A stretch of DNA of 10,039 nt from Brachionus plicatilis (GCA_010279815.1 QEOQ01000204.1:567576-577614); one strand, 5' to 3'; positions 1-9,654 are shown, counted from the stretch's first letter. Program-made: numbers and translations. Notes: generated by a model from the letters alone, not told the origin.

Positions 1-2570
1 CTGCACCCGAAATAAAAATAAAATAAAATATTGTCTGATTTTCAAACAAAAATTTTGTGTCATTTTAAAGGGGAAGACGATAACTTTATCTAAATGCTTA
101 TCTCTCTCGAATCCATTTGTCGTCATTCGAAAGAAAAAAACTGCATATGCTCAAATTTTACATATGTGCCAAACACTCAATATGAGTTTTTTCTCTTAGT
201 GAAAAAATACGACCAACTTTAAATATGTTTTAAATAATCTTGCCTAAAAATCTATCCTCTGTTAAGTGTAATATACGTATACTTTTTTTCTGAAAAGATT
301 TTTTGTTGCTTATCATTTTTGAAATCTTAAGAATCCAAAGAAAATTTTATCTGCTAAATTAATTTCTGCACCAGAACTTGTATAAATTCCAACATGTGTT
401 TTTTTCATATTTATAAATCATTAATGAAACATTCGAAATACTTGGCCATCAGTCATCATTGTCTTGTCTTGGGAAATGATCTTATAAATCAAAATTTTAA
501 ATCCAATCAAGCAAATTTTAAAGAATTCTTTATAAAAATAAAAAAAAAATTGAACAGATAATTAATTTAACACCAAAATCACCAAAGACCTTATCTTGAC
601 GCATTTTCAAATTTCTTTCTTATTGAACAATCAAAAAAGATTCTTAATAACATCATCTAAAAAAGTAATCATTTATGGGACAACTCAGAAATATTTTATA
701 AAAAAAAAATAAAAATATTAATTTTTAAGGAACACTTATTTTTTTCTTAGCTATCCAAGTCTGAAAACTATAGTATTACGTAAAATTAAGAAATACGGCA
801 TAGTAGTTCTTAACTAATTAAAAGCTTCAGTACGTTCCATTCATTCATGAATCAGTGCTTAAAGGCTGTTCACAATCTTAATCATAAGAAAAGTGAGTGA
901 AAGCTTTTTCCCAATGGATTTCTTTAAATATTTGTCATTGTTTTTGATTTTTAATTTATTAACTATAATTTAAAATAAGAATTATTTGAGTAAAAGTTGT
1001 ATGATAAAAGCTAAAGAGAACAAAAATGACTCAAAGCTTCTCTGTAATTCAAAGTTTCTGAAATAAATTGAAATTTGCCTTTTTTAGAATGTCAAAGTTG
1101 CAAAAGGTCCATTTTTAATTTATTTTTATACAATATCTAATGCATTTATGAGTTAAAGAAATTAATTTAAAAACTAATCAAAAAAGTTATCCAAGTAACC
1201 AACTAGAGCCAAATGACCGATCTAATCTTGAGATGGGATGAAAAGTTAAATTCTTCAACTTAAAAGAAACAACATAAAAAGAATTGAGCTTCTCTGAATG
1301 CTTAATAAATATTAAATATTTTGAATTTAAAAAAAAATTCAATTGATTTAAGTCACTTTTTCAAGTCTAAAAGGTACTAGTATTTTAATTTAAATTAATT
1401 AAAAGATTTTATCTTAAAAAATAACTTAAATTTAAAGATAAAAAGTTAAAATCAAAAACTTGTTTTAAAAAAATTTCGGAAAATAGAAAAACTAAAAAGC
1501 CTCGGAAAGTAAATCAAATTCGATGCCGAATATAAGAACTGAAGCAAAAAAAAATTTCTAACAATTCTAAAATTTTACCAAGAAAAAAATTCAAATAACT
1601 TGTCCAATTCACTTTTTTCAATAAAAAGTATTATCTTTAAATGAAATAATGAAAAAAGTTTAAATCTAATCAAACTAAATGACAAGTGAATGAAAAAAAA
1701 ATGTATATATCTAAAAATTTAAAAGTAAAATGAGATCGACTTCTAAAAAAAATTTCTTAAATAAAATTTGATATTGAACATGTAAACACTTCGGACACGG
1801 TCTAAAATATATCAGCTCTAAATTTTCCTTTCAAGAAAAATGAAATAAAGTCTAATTTAAATAAGGTTATAAAAATAAACATTTTTATTATAAAAAATAA
1901 TCCATTGGCTGAAATCGAAAAAGAAAATTGCTGAGATTAATAAAAAGCTAATAATCGAAAATTAATTAGGCTTAGGTACTAGTGTTTTTGAACACCGACT
2001 TGCTACTCAAAAATCTAATTGGACTAAGCAATTTAAAAGAATTTTTTGTTTATTTTTACTAAAAATACTTTTAATAATCGAAAATTTTCTAATGAATTTT
2101 TTCGTACCAAACCAAGAAAAAGCTAATTATTTATAGATAGATGAAGAAATAAGAAACAAAGATAAAATTAAGATAGACAGAAGAATTTATAAAAATTAAC
2201 TTTAATTAAGAGGCAAAAAAGCAGAATTTTAAACTAATCTTAATTAAGACTCTAAAAACTAATTAACTTTTTGAACACTAGTGATTTTTTAGCTGCCACT
2301 AGAATGCAAAACAACAAATCTTAAGTATGAAAAATTTTAAAAATTTAATCTTTAACAAAATGCCTAGTTCCTGTTTACTTCAGAAATCACAAGCTGATCT
2401 GCTAATTACAAAAGCTTAATTTACGTAATGAACTTAATAATTTTACTTTTATTGAATTAAACATTGATAAAACCTTGAGAATTTAAAGAAGAAATTTGAT
2501 TTGGAATTATTTCCCTTTTTCTCTGTGTGAGTCCTTTATTATTTTTGGTTATCAATATTTCGAGATAAAG
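1..2570. other. A/T-rich DNA with no supported gene
   Basis: This stretch is dense in stops in all frames and full of A and T runs. Short shared words occur, for example TAATAATCGAAAATT at 1949 and 2072 and AGGTACTAGT at 1372 and 1974, but no ordered array. Small mixed-composition patches near 440-480, 1200-1245 and 1500-1545 carry only frames of about 20 codons. Confidence 0.6.
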
Positions 2571-2577
2571 CATCGCT

Positions 2578-2631
2578 TGACTCTAAAGATCTACTTTTTT
2601 GATGTAATTCATCAGTAGATCTTTAGAGTTA
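2578..2631. repeat. Perfect 15-bp inverted repeat with inner stem
   Basis: The arms ACTCTAAAGATCTAC (2580-2594) and its exact reverse complement (2615-2629) flank 20 bases. Within the spacer, TGATG (2600-2604) pairs with CATCA (2610-2614) around a 5-base loop, leaving a 5-T bulge on one side only. The whole can fold into one long hairpin of 20 pairs. No gene adjoins closely; it lies beside an exon-like block. Confidence 0.75.
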
Positions 2632-2687
2632 TTGAATTTCATAAGCCGAAAAATGCAGCAAAATTGAACATGTTTTTTCAAGAATGG

Positions 2688-2867
2688 CTAATAAAGTACC
2701 GGAACCATTAGTTTCTTTAATGATTCTTTCAAAAACATTATTAAATTTTCAGACCGATCACCGATGATTCTGTTTTTAACTTTGTTATTACAAATGGCTT
2801 TTGATATTATTTCAGACACCTTGAGAGCTGTAAATTCGTGAAAACAAGATATAAACCGGAAATAATA
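2688..2867 (-). other. Possible degraded coding stretch
   Basis: The minus strand is open for 59 codons between stops. It includes a segment reading LKVSEIISKAICNNKVKNRI and then a Lys/Leu-rich helix-like end. A second minus frame in the same block continues from near 2750 to about 2635 and includes TNGSGTLLAILEKTCSILLH, so a frameshift or small intron could join the two. A good acceptor-like site (polypyrimidine, then TTTACAG) ends at 2828. Plus-strand frames are also open in places, with TTTTCAG and ATTTCAG motifs. G+C is higher than in the surroundings. No family is recognised; chance frames remain a real alternative. Confidence 0.2.
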
Positions 2868-2869
2868 CT

Positions 2870-3889
2870 AATCAAAAGTTTTTGAGGTTCTGAAAGCTTA
2901 AAATACAGTTACGGACTAATTAAATCAATTAAATTCTAATTACTTTTATTTTAATTGAAAATAAAATACAAACTTAAAAGATACAAATTAAAACATTTAC
3001 TCAAATAAAATTTTATTCAATTAAACTCTATTATTTATTTCTAAAAAATTCATATTTTCAAAAATAGAATTCCTGATTTTTTTAATTTGCCTGAGTTGAT
3101 AAAATAAAATTTTAACCAAACAAATATTACACGAATAAAAAATTAAATTTTTTTTAAACCAGATCATTTCTTCAGACATAAATTTCACCTATTTGGTAAT
3201 CTCAATTGATCAAATCTAAATGAAGCAACTTGTCTTCTAATAATTAAATTAATTTTAATTAAAAAATAACCATAAATCAGCATACTTTACATCAAATTGA
3301 TTTCTTAGAAAAATTTAAATTTGATTCAATATTTTTACGATCTAAATTTCAAGAGAAAATTATGATCGATTAAATTATAAATGATAAATCAAGAAATTTT
3401 GGTTGAAATGTCTGGCATGAAAATACTTTAAGGTATGCATGATAACTGCATTGAATTCTCAAGTCGTAGATATAAGATTAATAGGCAAATATTAATCAAA
3501 TTGTAATTAATATCCATGTCTTTTTTTGTATTAAGGTGTTGATACACTAATCATGTTTTTTTAATAAATATTTCTATTAATCAAAAGTCTAATTAAGAAA
3601 AATTGCTGCTTGAGTTTACGCTGAAAATTTTGAAAAAAAATTGCAATATTTTATTTTTTCATCTGGTCAGTTAATTTATTTAGATATTATCAATTTTTTT
3701 CTAAAATTTTATTATCTCTAATAATAGTTTCTGTCCTAAAAAAATTATTGAAAGCTTTAAATAAAGAATTTGTGGTAAAAAATGACAATTCCATAAAACT
3801 TTTGATTAACTATAAAGAAAAAAATTATTCAAGTTATTGCCATTACCAAGTAAAAAAGAACCAAATTTAACTAAATATCTCAATACAAA
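2870..3889. other. A/T-rich intergenic DNA
   Basis: No open frame, tandem array or strong inverted repeat stands out. Palindromic TTAATTAA-type words reflect base composition. Confidence 0.6.
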
Positions 3890-3924
3890 ATGGAAAATAT
3901 TTTAAAAAGTCCATTTATGAATTA

Positions 3925-4155
3925 TCAGAATAAAAAGCTGAAATTTAATGTCAAATCGAAACGTAAAACTTCTCCGCAAGAATACATAATAATATGTTCC
4001 TTTCTATCCAAGTGGATAATGGAGAGGCGCTTATCTCCTTTTCCAGTACCTATTGAGCAAAGACTCCGACCTGACACAGTGGTTACTGTATCGAGTTGAT
4101 CATCTACACCACTAGTATTACCCAGTAGAAACCGGTCCCCCTTCTTATCATTATT
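3925..4155 (-). other. Exon-like open stretch, possible coding remnant
   Basis: This G+C-richer island is open on the minus strand for 76 codons between a TAA at 4156-4158 and a TGA at 3925-3927. It has no ATG near its start. The translation has a globular-protein look, including GDRFLLGNTSGVDDQLDTV and later KGDKRLSIIHLDRKEH, with mixed Gly, Asp, Ser and hydrophobic residues rather than the Lys/Asn/Ile/Phe bias of random A/T-rich frames. I do not recognise a family. The lack of a start suggests an internal exon or gene fragment. A CAG acceptor-like site (AAATTTCAG) occurs near the distal end. The plus strand is also open here, from ATG 3890 to 4099 (69 residues, context ACAAAATGG), and coding on that strand is not excluded. 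The minus-strand translation looks more protein-like to me. Confidence 0.35.
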
Positions 4156-4322
4156 TTATTTTTATTAATCTTTTCATTTTAAATAATCAATGATTAATAA
4201 AGCTCCATAGTTCAATTAATTTTGATAAGGGTAAAATAAATTTTCATGGATATAGGATAAATATTTAAAAAAAAATTATTTCAAGACTTTATATTAAAAT
4301 TAATAACTTTTTATTTAAAGAT

Positions 4323-4560
4323 TTAATATTCTTCATCATTGCTTTGAAAATCATACTCTACAGGATCAAGTCTAGGACTTTCGTAATCTTTATTCAAGGC
4401 AGCTAAGTATTTTCTTGCTTCTGAAAAACAAATATCTTCATTGCCTAGAAAACAGTGGAGAATGGCTATTTTGGCATACACCATAACGAATTTGTGATCC
4501 AATCTAGCCCAAGCTTCAGCATTGGCAATGGTATTGCTCAACATGCACAAAGCACGTTGA
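4323..4560 (-). pseudogene. Diverged C-terminal alpha-tubulin fragment
   Basis: This is a partial copy of the last 78 codons of alpha-tubulin, matching 5395-5638 of the intact gene, from [10 protein letters not shown] to the terminal EEY and stop. It lacks the N-terminal GTPase domain and most of the middle domain, so it cannot be tubulin. By hand alignment about 45 of 78 residues match the neighbouring gene. There is one in-frame two-codon loss in the loop after the HWYVGEG region. Residues normally fixed in alpha-tubulin are changed: R402 to I, W407 to C, and E417 to C. Similarity is uneven: the first 69 bases differ at about 7 sites, while the rest is far more diverged. Homology stops abruptly at 4560. 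The frame stays open to 4634 through unrelated sequence, but no in-frame ATG precedes the internal one at 4544. No frameshift or internal stop is present, which is unusual for so diverged a relic. It could instead be a 3' exon of a divergent gene, but no AG acceptor sits at the boundary. Confidence 0.85.
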
Positions 4561-4639
4561 TAATTTAATATATTTTTGTGATATTTTAGATTTTCCCATA
4601 TTTTTAAGCTCTTTATGTTTTTGAATGATTTATATTATT

Positions 4640-5280
4640 TTTCGGTCAATTTAAATTAAAATGTGATTAAATTTTTTCAAATAAAATGGTGTATATTTAA
4701 ATTCAAGAAATTAACAAGAAATGATTATTTATAAAAAAAATTGAATTTTTGTCATAATTTTGTGTATTGATTGACAGCAAATGTTGTTTATCAAAATACT
4801 GATTGGTCTAAACTTTACATTAAGGTAACTTAAAGCGTTACAAATAAAAACTCAACTATTAACCAACAGTTAACTATACTTATGGTTGTTTACTGTTGGT
4901 TAATAGTTAAATTTCAATAGTGTTTCTTTAATAAATTTTTTTAAAAAATTTAAAAAAATAAAAATTGAGTTAGGAAGCGAAATACATGGTTTGTAATTGA
5001 TATAAATCAGACTTTGAATAAGATCTTGCTAAAGTTTATTGGTTCAACATTAAAATGCTCATTTTTTCAAAAAAGAAAATAATTTAACATTTAGAGCAAA
5101 GTTGATTTTACATGAACACTTAGTTGTTGATTTCAGTTTATTTTATTTTTTTGGCAGATTAATTTAAGTCAATTAATTTTTATCTTAATAAACATATTTT
5201 TTTGCTTTTTTTTGTTTTTGAGATTTAACTGTGTTATGAAATAACATTTCCTTTAATTTTTAAATTGATTTAAAAAATTT
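4640..5280. other. Spacer between tubulin gene and tubulin fragment
   Basis: Apart from the hairpin at 4854-4908 this is plain A/T-rich DNA. It holds no recognisable remnant of the missing 5' part of the tubulin copy. Confidence 0.55.
4854..4908. repeat. 21-bp-arm hairpin between tubulin copies
   Basis: The arms 4854-4874 and 4888-4908 are reverse complements with one mismatch; the outer 17 bases, starting AACTATTAACCAACAGT, pair perfectly. The loop is 13 bases. It lies between the tubulin fragment and the 3' end of the intact tubulin gene, about 490 bases past the latter's stop codon. Confidence 0.8.
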
Positions 5281-5286
5281 AATTTT

Positions 5287-5292
5287 TTTATT
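5287..5292 (-). terminator. Candidate polyadenylation signal of alpha-tubulin
   Basis: An exact AATAAA hexamer on the minus strand lies about 100 bases past the tubulin stop codon, a plausible 3' UTR length. In DNA this A/T-rich such hexamers also arise by chance, and no cleavage site can be seen. Confidence 0.35.
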
Positions 5293-5394
5293 ACGATCTT
5301 TTGCTTATATTTATGGATCTTTTAAATTTTAATAAAAATAATCTTAATAAATCTTAATTTTGAATTGAAGGCTATTTCAATTGTTGAAATATGT

Positions 5395-7175
<1,781 letters not shown>

Positions 7176-7220
7176 ACCGTTTTCCTTGGTTCTATTATGC
7201 TGCACCACAAGCTAAGACAC
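7176..7220 (+). repeat. Left 45-bp terminal inverted repeat
   Basis: This arm pairs with 7414-7458 with four mismatches, at arm positions 6, 24, 31 and 42. Its outer end is ACCGT, immediately preceded by GGTAAT. Confidence 0.85.
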
Positions 7221-7413
7221 TCTTTAGGTCCATGTAATTAATATTAAAAAAAAATCTTTTTATCTTTTGTCATAAGATCAAGTCTTGATGACGCATTAAA
7301 TTATGAATTTCAGAGTTTGATGCGGACTTAAACCCGTGATAACGCTATTAGAACATGCGTTCTTAATTAAAAATTTTTAGCATGAGATGTACATTGGTGC
7401 ATCTTTCAAAAGC

Positions 7414-7458
7414 GTGTATTAGCTTGTTGTGCAGAATAATAGAACCAAGGAATACGGT
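7414..7458 (-). repeat. Right 45-bp terminal inverted repeat
   Basis: This is the reverse-complement partner of 7176-7220. Its outer end is ACGGT, followed by TTTTAAAA. Matching stops at this point, which defines the element boundary. Confidence 0.85.
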
Positions 7459-8200
7459 TTTTAAAATGAAAAATCGAATTAATTAATTATTTATTTTAAA
7501 TTTTTATTTAATTTTATTATTCCGGCTCTTTTAAAGCATCATTATTTATTTAAATTCATAATTAAAATTTTAATCTTTCAATAAAAATTAGAACTAAATA
7601 AAAAATTCATTATTAATTAATAATTAAATATTATATATAATTATTTTAGTTATTTTTAGTTAGACCATATTTTTGATTTCTTTTCTTAAACCGTTATTTC
7701 TTGACCACTACTCTTCGAACAATGTCAAAATTTGGGTTTATTCTATATAGAACAAATACCATCGAAGGCATGTTATAAAATTTTTTAATTTTTTTTTTAG
7801 AATTAACCTTAACTATTGACTTTAGACTAAGAGTAAGCGCAAAAGTTTACTTTTATTCTTAGAATAATTTCGCATTTTTTGGAATAAACTTAAAAATTGT
7901 GGAGTTAAATTCGAAATTAAGAAAAATTAAAAATTAACATTTATTCTAATTTTTTGTCATTATTCTAGAAATAAAAGAAAAAGTAAAATTAAAATAAAAA
8001 ATTCAATTTAATAGCCCTAAAAAACTGTTTAAAAACATTTATTGATTATTTTGCCTAATAATTTTACCATTTTCGTCGCCAGGTAGCCTTTTTCTAACAC
8101 GTTTCGTTTTTTTTTAAATAAAATTTTTAAAGAGTTTCTATTTCTAAATCTTCATTTAAAAACCAAAAACTCAAACTAAAACTAAAATACAGCATATATA
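7459..8200. other. A/T-rich spacer between the two elements
   Basis: No gene is supported. A 12-bp palindrome TTCTATATAGAA lies at 7741-7752. Several TTATTCT/AGAAATAA-like words occur around 7850-7980. An (AT)-rich microsatellite-like run leads into the element at 8201. Confidence 0.5.
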
Positions 8201-8839
8201 TTATATATATTACCTAAAAAACGTGAAATTGAGCATTACGCGAAATGCCAAGATTTTTCACGAAATATCATTGTCAAAAAATAAACTTGTGATTTTAATG
8301 TATTTCAATAATTGCCATTAATTATTAGGCAAATACTTAAATTTTTAAAAAATCATCAATTTTGAGATCCTTTTTGAAATGTTGACAAAGATGATTTGTA
8401 AATTTTTCTCTTAAATCTAAATTTTGTTGTTGGACGGCATTATTGCTCGGGTTAATAAGAGCATCCTTTATCTTTTGAATTTTTTCAATCATTCTTATTT
8501 ATATATTTTTAAACAAATTTAGATGCTTAAATTAACACAATAGATACACATACAACATAAATAAAAGAAATAATTCAATTTATAAAATTTTCGATTTAAT
8601 TATTTAAAATTAAAGAATTTGCCTTTTCATTTAATAGAATTGTAATAATTTTATATTTTAGTAGGTCATTTAGCAAATTATATTAGAATTTTCTTATTTT
8701 TTTTAGTTTTTATGTTTTGCCATGTCATTTCACAATAAGATCAGTCATTTTGCAAACTTAGTTTTTTCCAGTAAGTTATTGTTTGCCTTTGGCTTTTTGC
8801 GTCATGCCCAATTTCGCGTTTTGACTGTAACATATATAA
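8201..8839. mobile_element. Possible degenerate inverted-repeat element
   Basis: Bases 8201-8251 and the reverse complement of 8789-8839 align without gaps over 51 positions with about 10 differences, sharing blocks such as GAAATTG, GCAT, ACGC and GCCAA. Most of the match lies in mixed-sequence DNA rather than simple A/T runs, so chance is unlikely. The enclosed DNA includes a 51-codon minus-strand frame (8337-8492). The right half has several copies of a GTCATTT-containing motif, at 8665, 8724 and 8744, with a related GTCATGCCCAATTT inside the right arm. This could be an old DNA transposon remnant with subterminal repeats, or simply two diverged copies of a short repeat in opposite orientation. 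No target-site duplication was identified. Confidence 0.45.
8337..8492 (-). CDS. Small unrecognised ORF, 51 codons
   Basis: An ATG in good context (AAGAATGA) opens a 51-residue frame beginning MIEKIQKIKDALINPSNNAV and ending with TAA. An in-frame stop lies shortly upstream, so the start is the first possible one. The product is hydrophilic, rich in Lys, Asp, Gln and Asn, probably alpha-helical, with no signal peptide, membrane segment or Cys motif. It is richer in G+C than its flanks and includes codons unusual for random A/T-rich DNA (CCG, AGC, GCC, GTC). I do not recognise the family. It lies inside the putative inverted-repeat element, so it may be an element gene, a surviving exon of a larger gene, or a chance frame. 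Confidence 0.35.
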   Translation of the reverse strand: MIEKIQKIKDALINPSNNAVQQQNLDLREKFTNHLCQHFKKDLKIDDFLKI

Positions 8840-8844
8840 AGAAA

Positions 8845-8921
8845 GAGAGAGAAAAACAGGGCCTGGGGTACAGGGGGTGTTACATTTCTCTCTCACCCGC
8901 AGAAGACATTTCCCTATGTCT
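8845..8921. repeat. Inverted GA/TC repeat plus small hairpin
   Basis: GAGAGAGAAA (8845-8854) is the exact reverse complement of 8885-8894. The 30-base spacer is G-rich, with two ACAGGG words and a run of five Gs. Next to it, AGACAT (8904-8909) pairs with ATGTCT (8916-8921) around TTCCCT. A pyrimidine run ending CACCCGCAG here also resembles a splice acceptor on the plus strand. Confidence 0.5.
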
Positions 8922-9069
8922 GAGACGTAATATCAAAATAAAATTAGTATAACTAAAAAAAATTTAGTTTATCTGGTAGCTTTCGGAAACGTCTAAGTCT
9001 AGGACATTGATTTCCAATGTCCACTTACCCTCTTTCACTGCACAGGATGTGATTTTCAAAAAAAGTCAT
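8880..9069 (-). other. Alternative minus-strand two-exon model
   Basis: An ATG at 9069 in good context (AACCATGA) reads MTFFENHILCSER and then meets a GG/GTAAGT donor at 9028. The following 76 bases end in a branch-like AACTAAA and TTTTTTTTAG (acceptor at 8953). Joining the ends restores the frame for 24 more codons (GYTNFILILRLRHREMSSAG and on) to a TAA at 8880-8882. The intron signals are close to textbook, but the predicted product is only 37 residues and unrecognised. It competes with the plus-strand exon model just downstream. Confidence 0.2.
9002..9022. repeat. 7-bp hairpin GGACATT/AATGTCC
   Basis: These are perfect 7-base arms around a GATTTCC loop. It resembles the hairpin at 8904-8921, since both show GACAT, a TTCC-containing loop and ATGTC. 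In the minus-strand model it sits immediately inside the intron, next to the GTAAGT donor. Confidence 0.5.
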
Positions 9070-9198
9070 GGTTAGAAATGCTGAAAATTTTTAACTGACT
9101 GATTGTTGTCTGTCTTACTTGGCTATCAATCATTTTATGAGTCGTTCTGCAATAATGCAGAGCTCATATATTCTGTTTCTTCCTCTTCCCCTTCATAG

Positions 9199-9315
9199 AA
9201 AATGATGTCCTTGTCTGACTTGAGGGAATTGATGTTTAAAATAGAAATGGTGAATTATTTAGATAATAAGACGATAATAGGATTGGTGGATTCGTGGAGT
9301 GTTTCCGTGTCTCAG
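9199..9315 (+). other. Candidate exon of an unidentified gene
   Basis: This is a 117-base stretch of exactly 39 codons, flanked by a strong acceptor-like site (pyrimidine run CTTCCTCTTCCCCTTCATAG) and a donor-like CAG/GTATAA. It opens with AAA ATG ATG and reads MSLSDLRELMFKIEMVNYL and on to VDSWSVSVSQ. It has more G+C than its flanks. A further acceptor-like site, TATATCAACAG, lies 78 bases on; joining there keeps phase 0 and adds SEIYRIYIKKDFG before a TAA at 9454-9456. An AG followed directly by a start codon also fits a 5' UTR intron or a trans-splice site. The opposite strand is open too, reading an acidic frame with GEEEETEYMSSALLQNDS before a TAA, so the strand is uncertain. No family is recognised. 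Confidence 0.3.
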
Positions 9316-9393
9316 GTATAAATTAAAATTGATATTTAAAAAAAAATCTAGAAAAAATTAAAAAAGGTTTTTGTCTGTTTTGTATATCAACAG

Positions 9394-9456
9394 TCAGAGA
9401 TATACAGAATTTATATAAAAAAAGATTTTGGATTAGGTACTAAAAGTCAATGTTAA
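9394..9456 (+). other. Possible second exon of the candidate gene
   Basis: If the intron 9316-9393 (78 bases, GT...AG) is real, this stretch continues the upstream frame for 20 codons to a TAA. A G/GTACTA donor-like site at 9436 could instead lead to a third open stretch after an AG at 9530-9531, which runs in the matching phase to a TAG at 9658-9660. This is inference from splice-like signals only. Confidence 0.18.
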
Positions 9457-9608
9457 GAAACAATATTTAATTTATACGAATGTCATTTCGATTAGATTGA
9501 TGGGGTAAAAAATGAAGGAATTTACTCATAGTAAATGCTTTTAATGAAAGAAAATTATATTCAAGCAAAATATTGAATGATGATTTCAAAAAATTGGAAT
9601 ATGGTTAT

Positions 9609-9627
9609 ATTGCTCGAATCGAGCAAT
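9609..9627. repeat. Near-perfect 19-bp palindrome
   Basis: ATTGCTCGA and its reverse complement TCGAGCAAT meet around a single A at 9618. It is followed by repeated CAATTCAA words up to 9655. It could be a protein-binding site or part of the adjoining repeat block. Confidence 0.6.
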
Positions 9628-9654
9628 TCAATCAATTTTATTCAATTCAAGCAA

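Larger units (their letters stand above)
7176..7458. mobile_element. Short inverted-repeat element (MITE-like)
   Basis: The ends at 7176-7220 and 7414-7458 are 45-base inverted repeats that match at 41 positions by hand alignment, both beginning ACCGT and sharing TTCCTTGGTTCTATTAT. They enclose 193 bp with no open frame of useful length, so the element is too short to encode a transposase. This is the architecture of a non-autonomous DNA transposon or foldback element. The interior carries smaller hairpins: 7385-7392 with 7397-7404, 7277-7282 with 7284-7289, and AACGC/GCGTT arms. No clear target-site duplication is visible because both flanks are T-rich. It lies about 425 bp upstream of the tubulin start codon. 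The high arm identity suggests a fairly recent insertion. The superfamily cannot be assigned. Confidence 0.75.

Noticed and set aside
448..475. ATCATT/AATGAT small hairpin
   Set aside because: A 6-bp stem with a 14-base loop is expected by chance in a window of this size.
1949..2086. 15-bp direct repeat TAATAATCGAAAATT
   Set aside because: Only two copies in very A/T-rich DNA, with no flanking similarity; chance is sufficient.
4560..4562. Splice acceptor at the 5' edge of the tubulin fragment
   Set aside because: The minus-strand bases before the homology are TTAAATTAT, with no AG dinucleotide at the boundary.
7320..7370. Complete tRNA gene
   Set aside because: Only a B-box-like word and one stem are present; no A box, acceptor stem or standard anticodon arm could be assembled.
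8722..8952. Plus-strand frame of 76 codons
   Set aside because: It crosses the right inverted repeat and the GA-rich hairpin, and its translation looks like by-product sequence. The openness is explained by local base composition.
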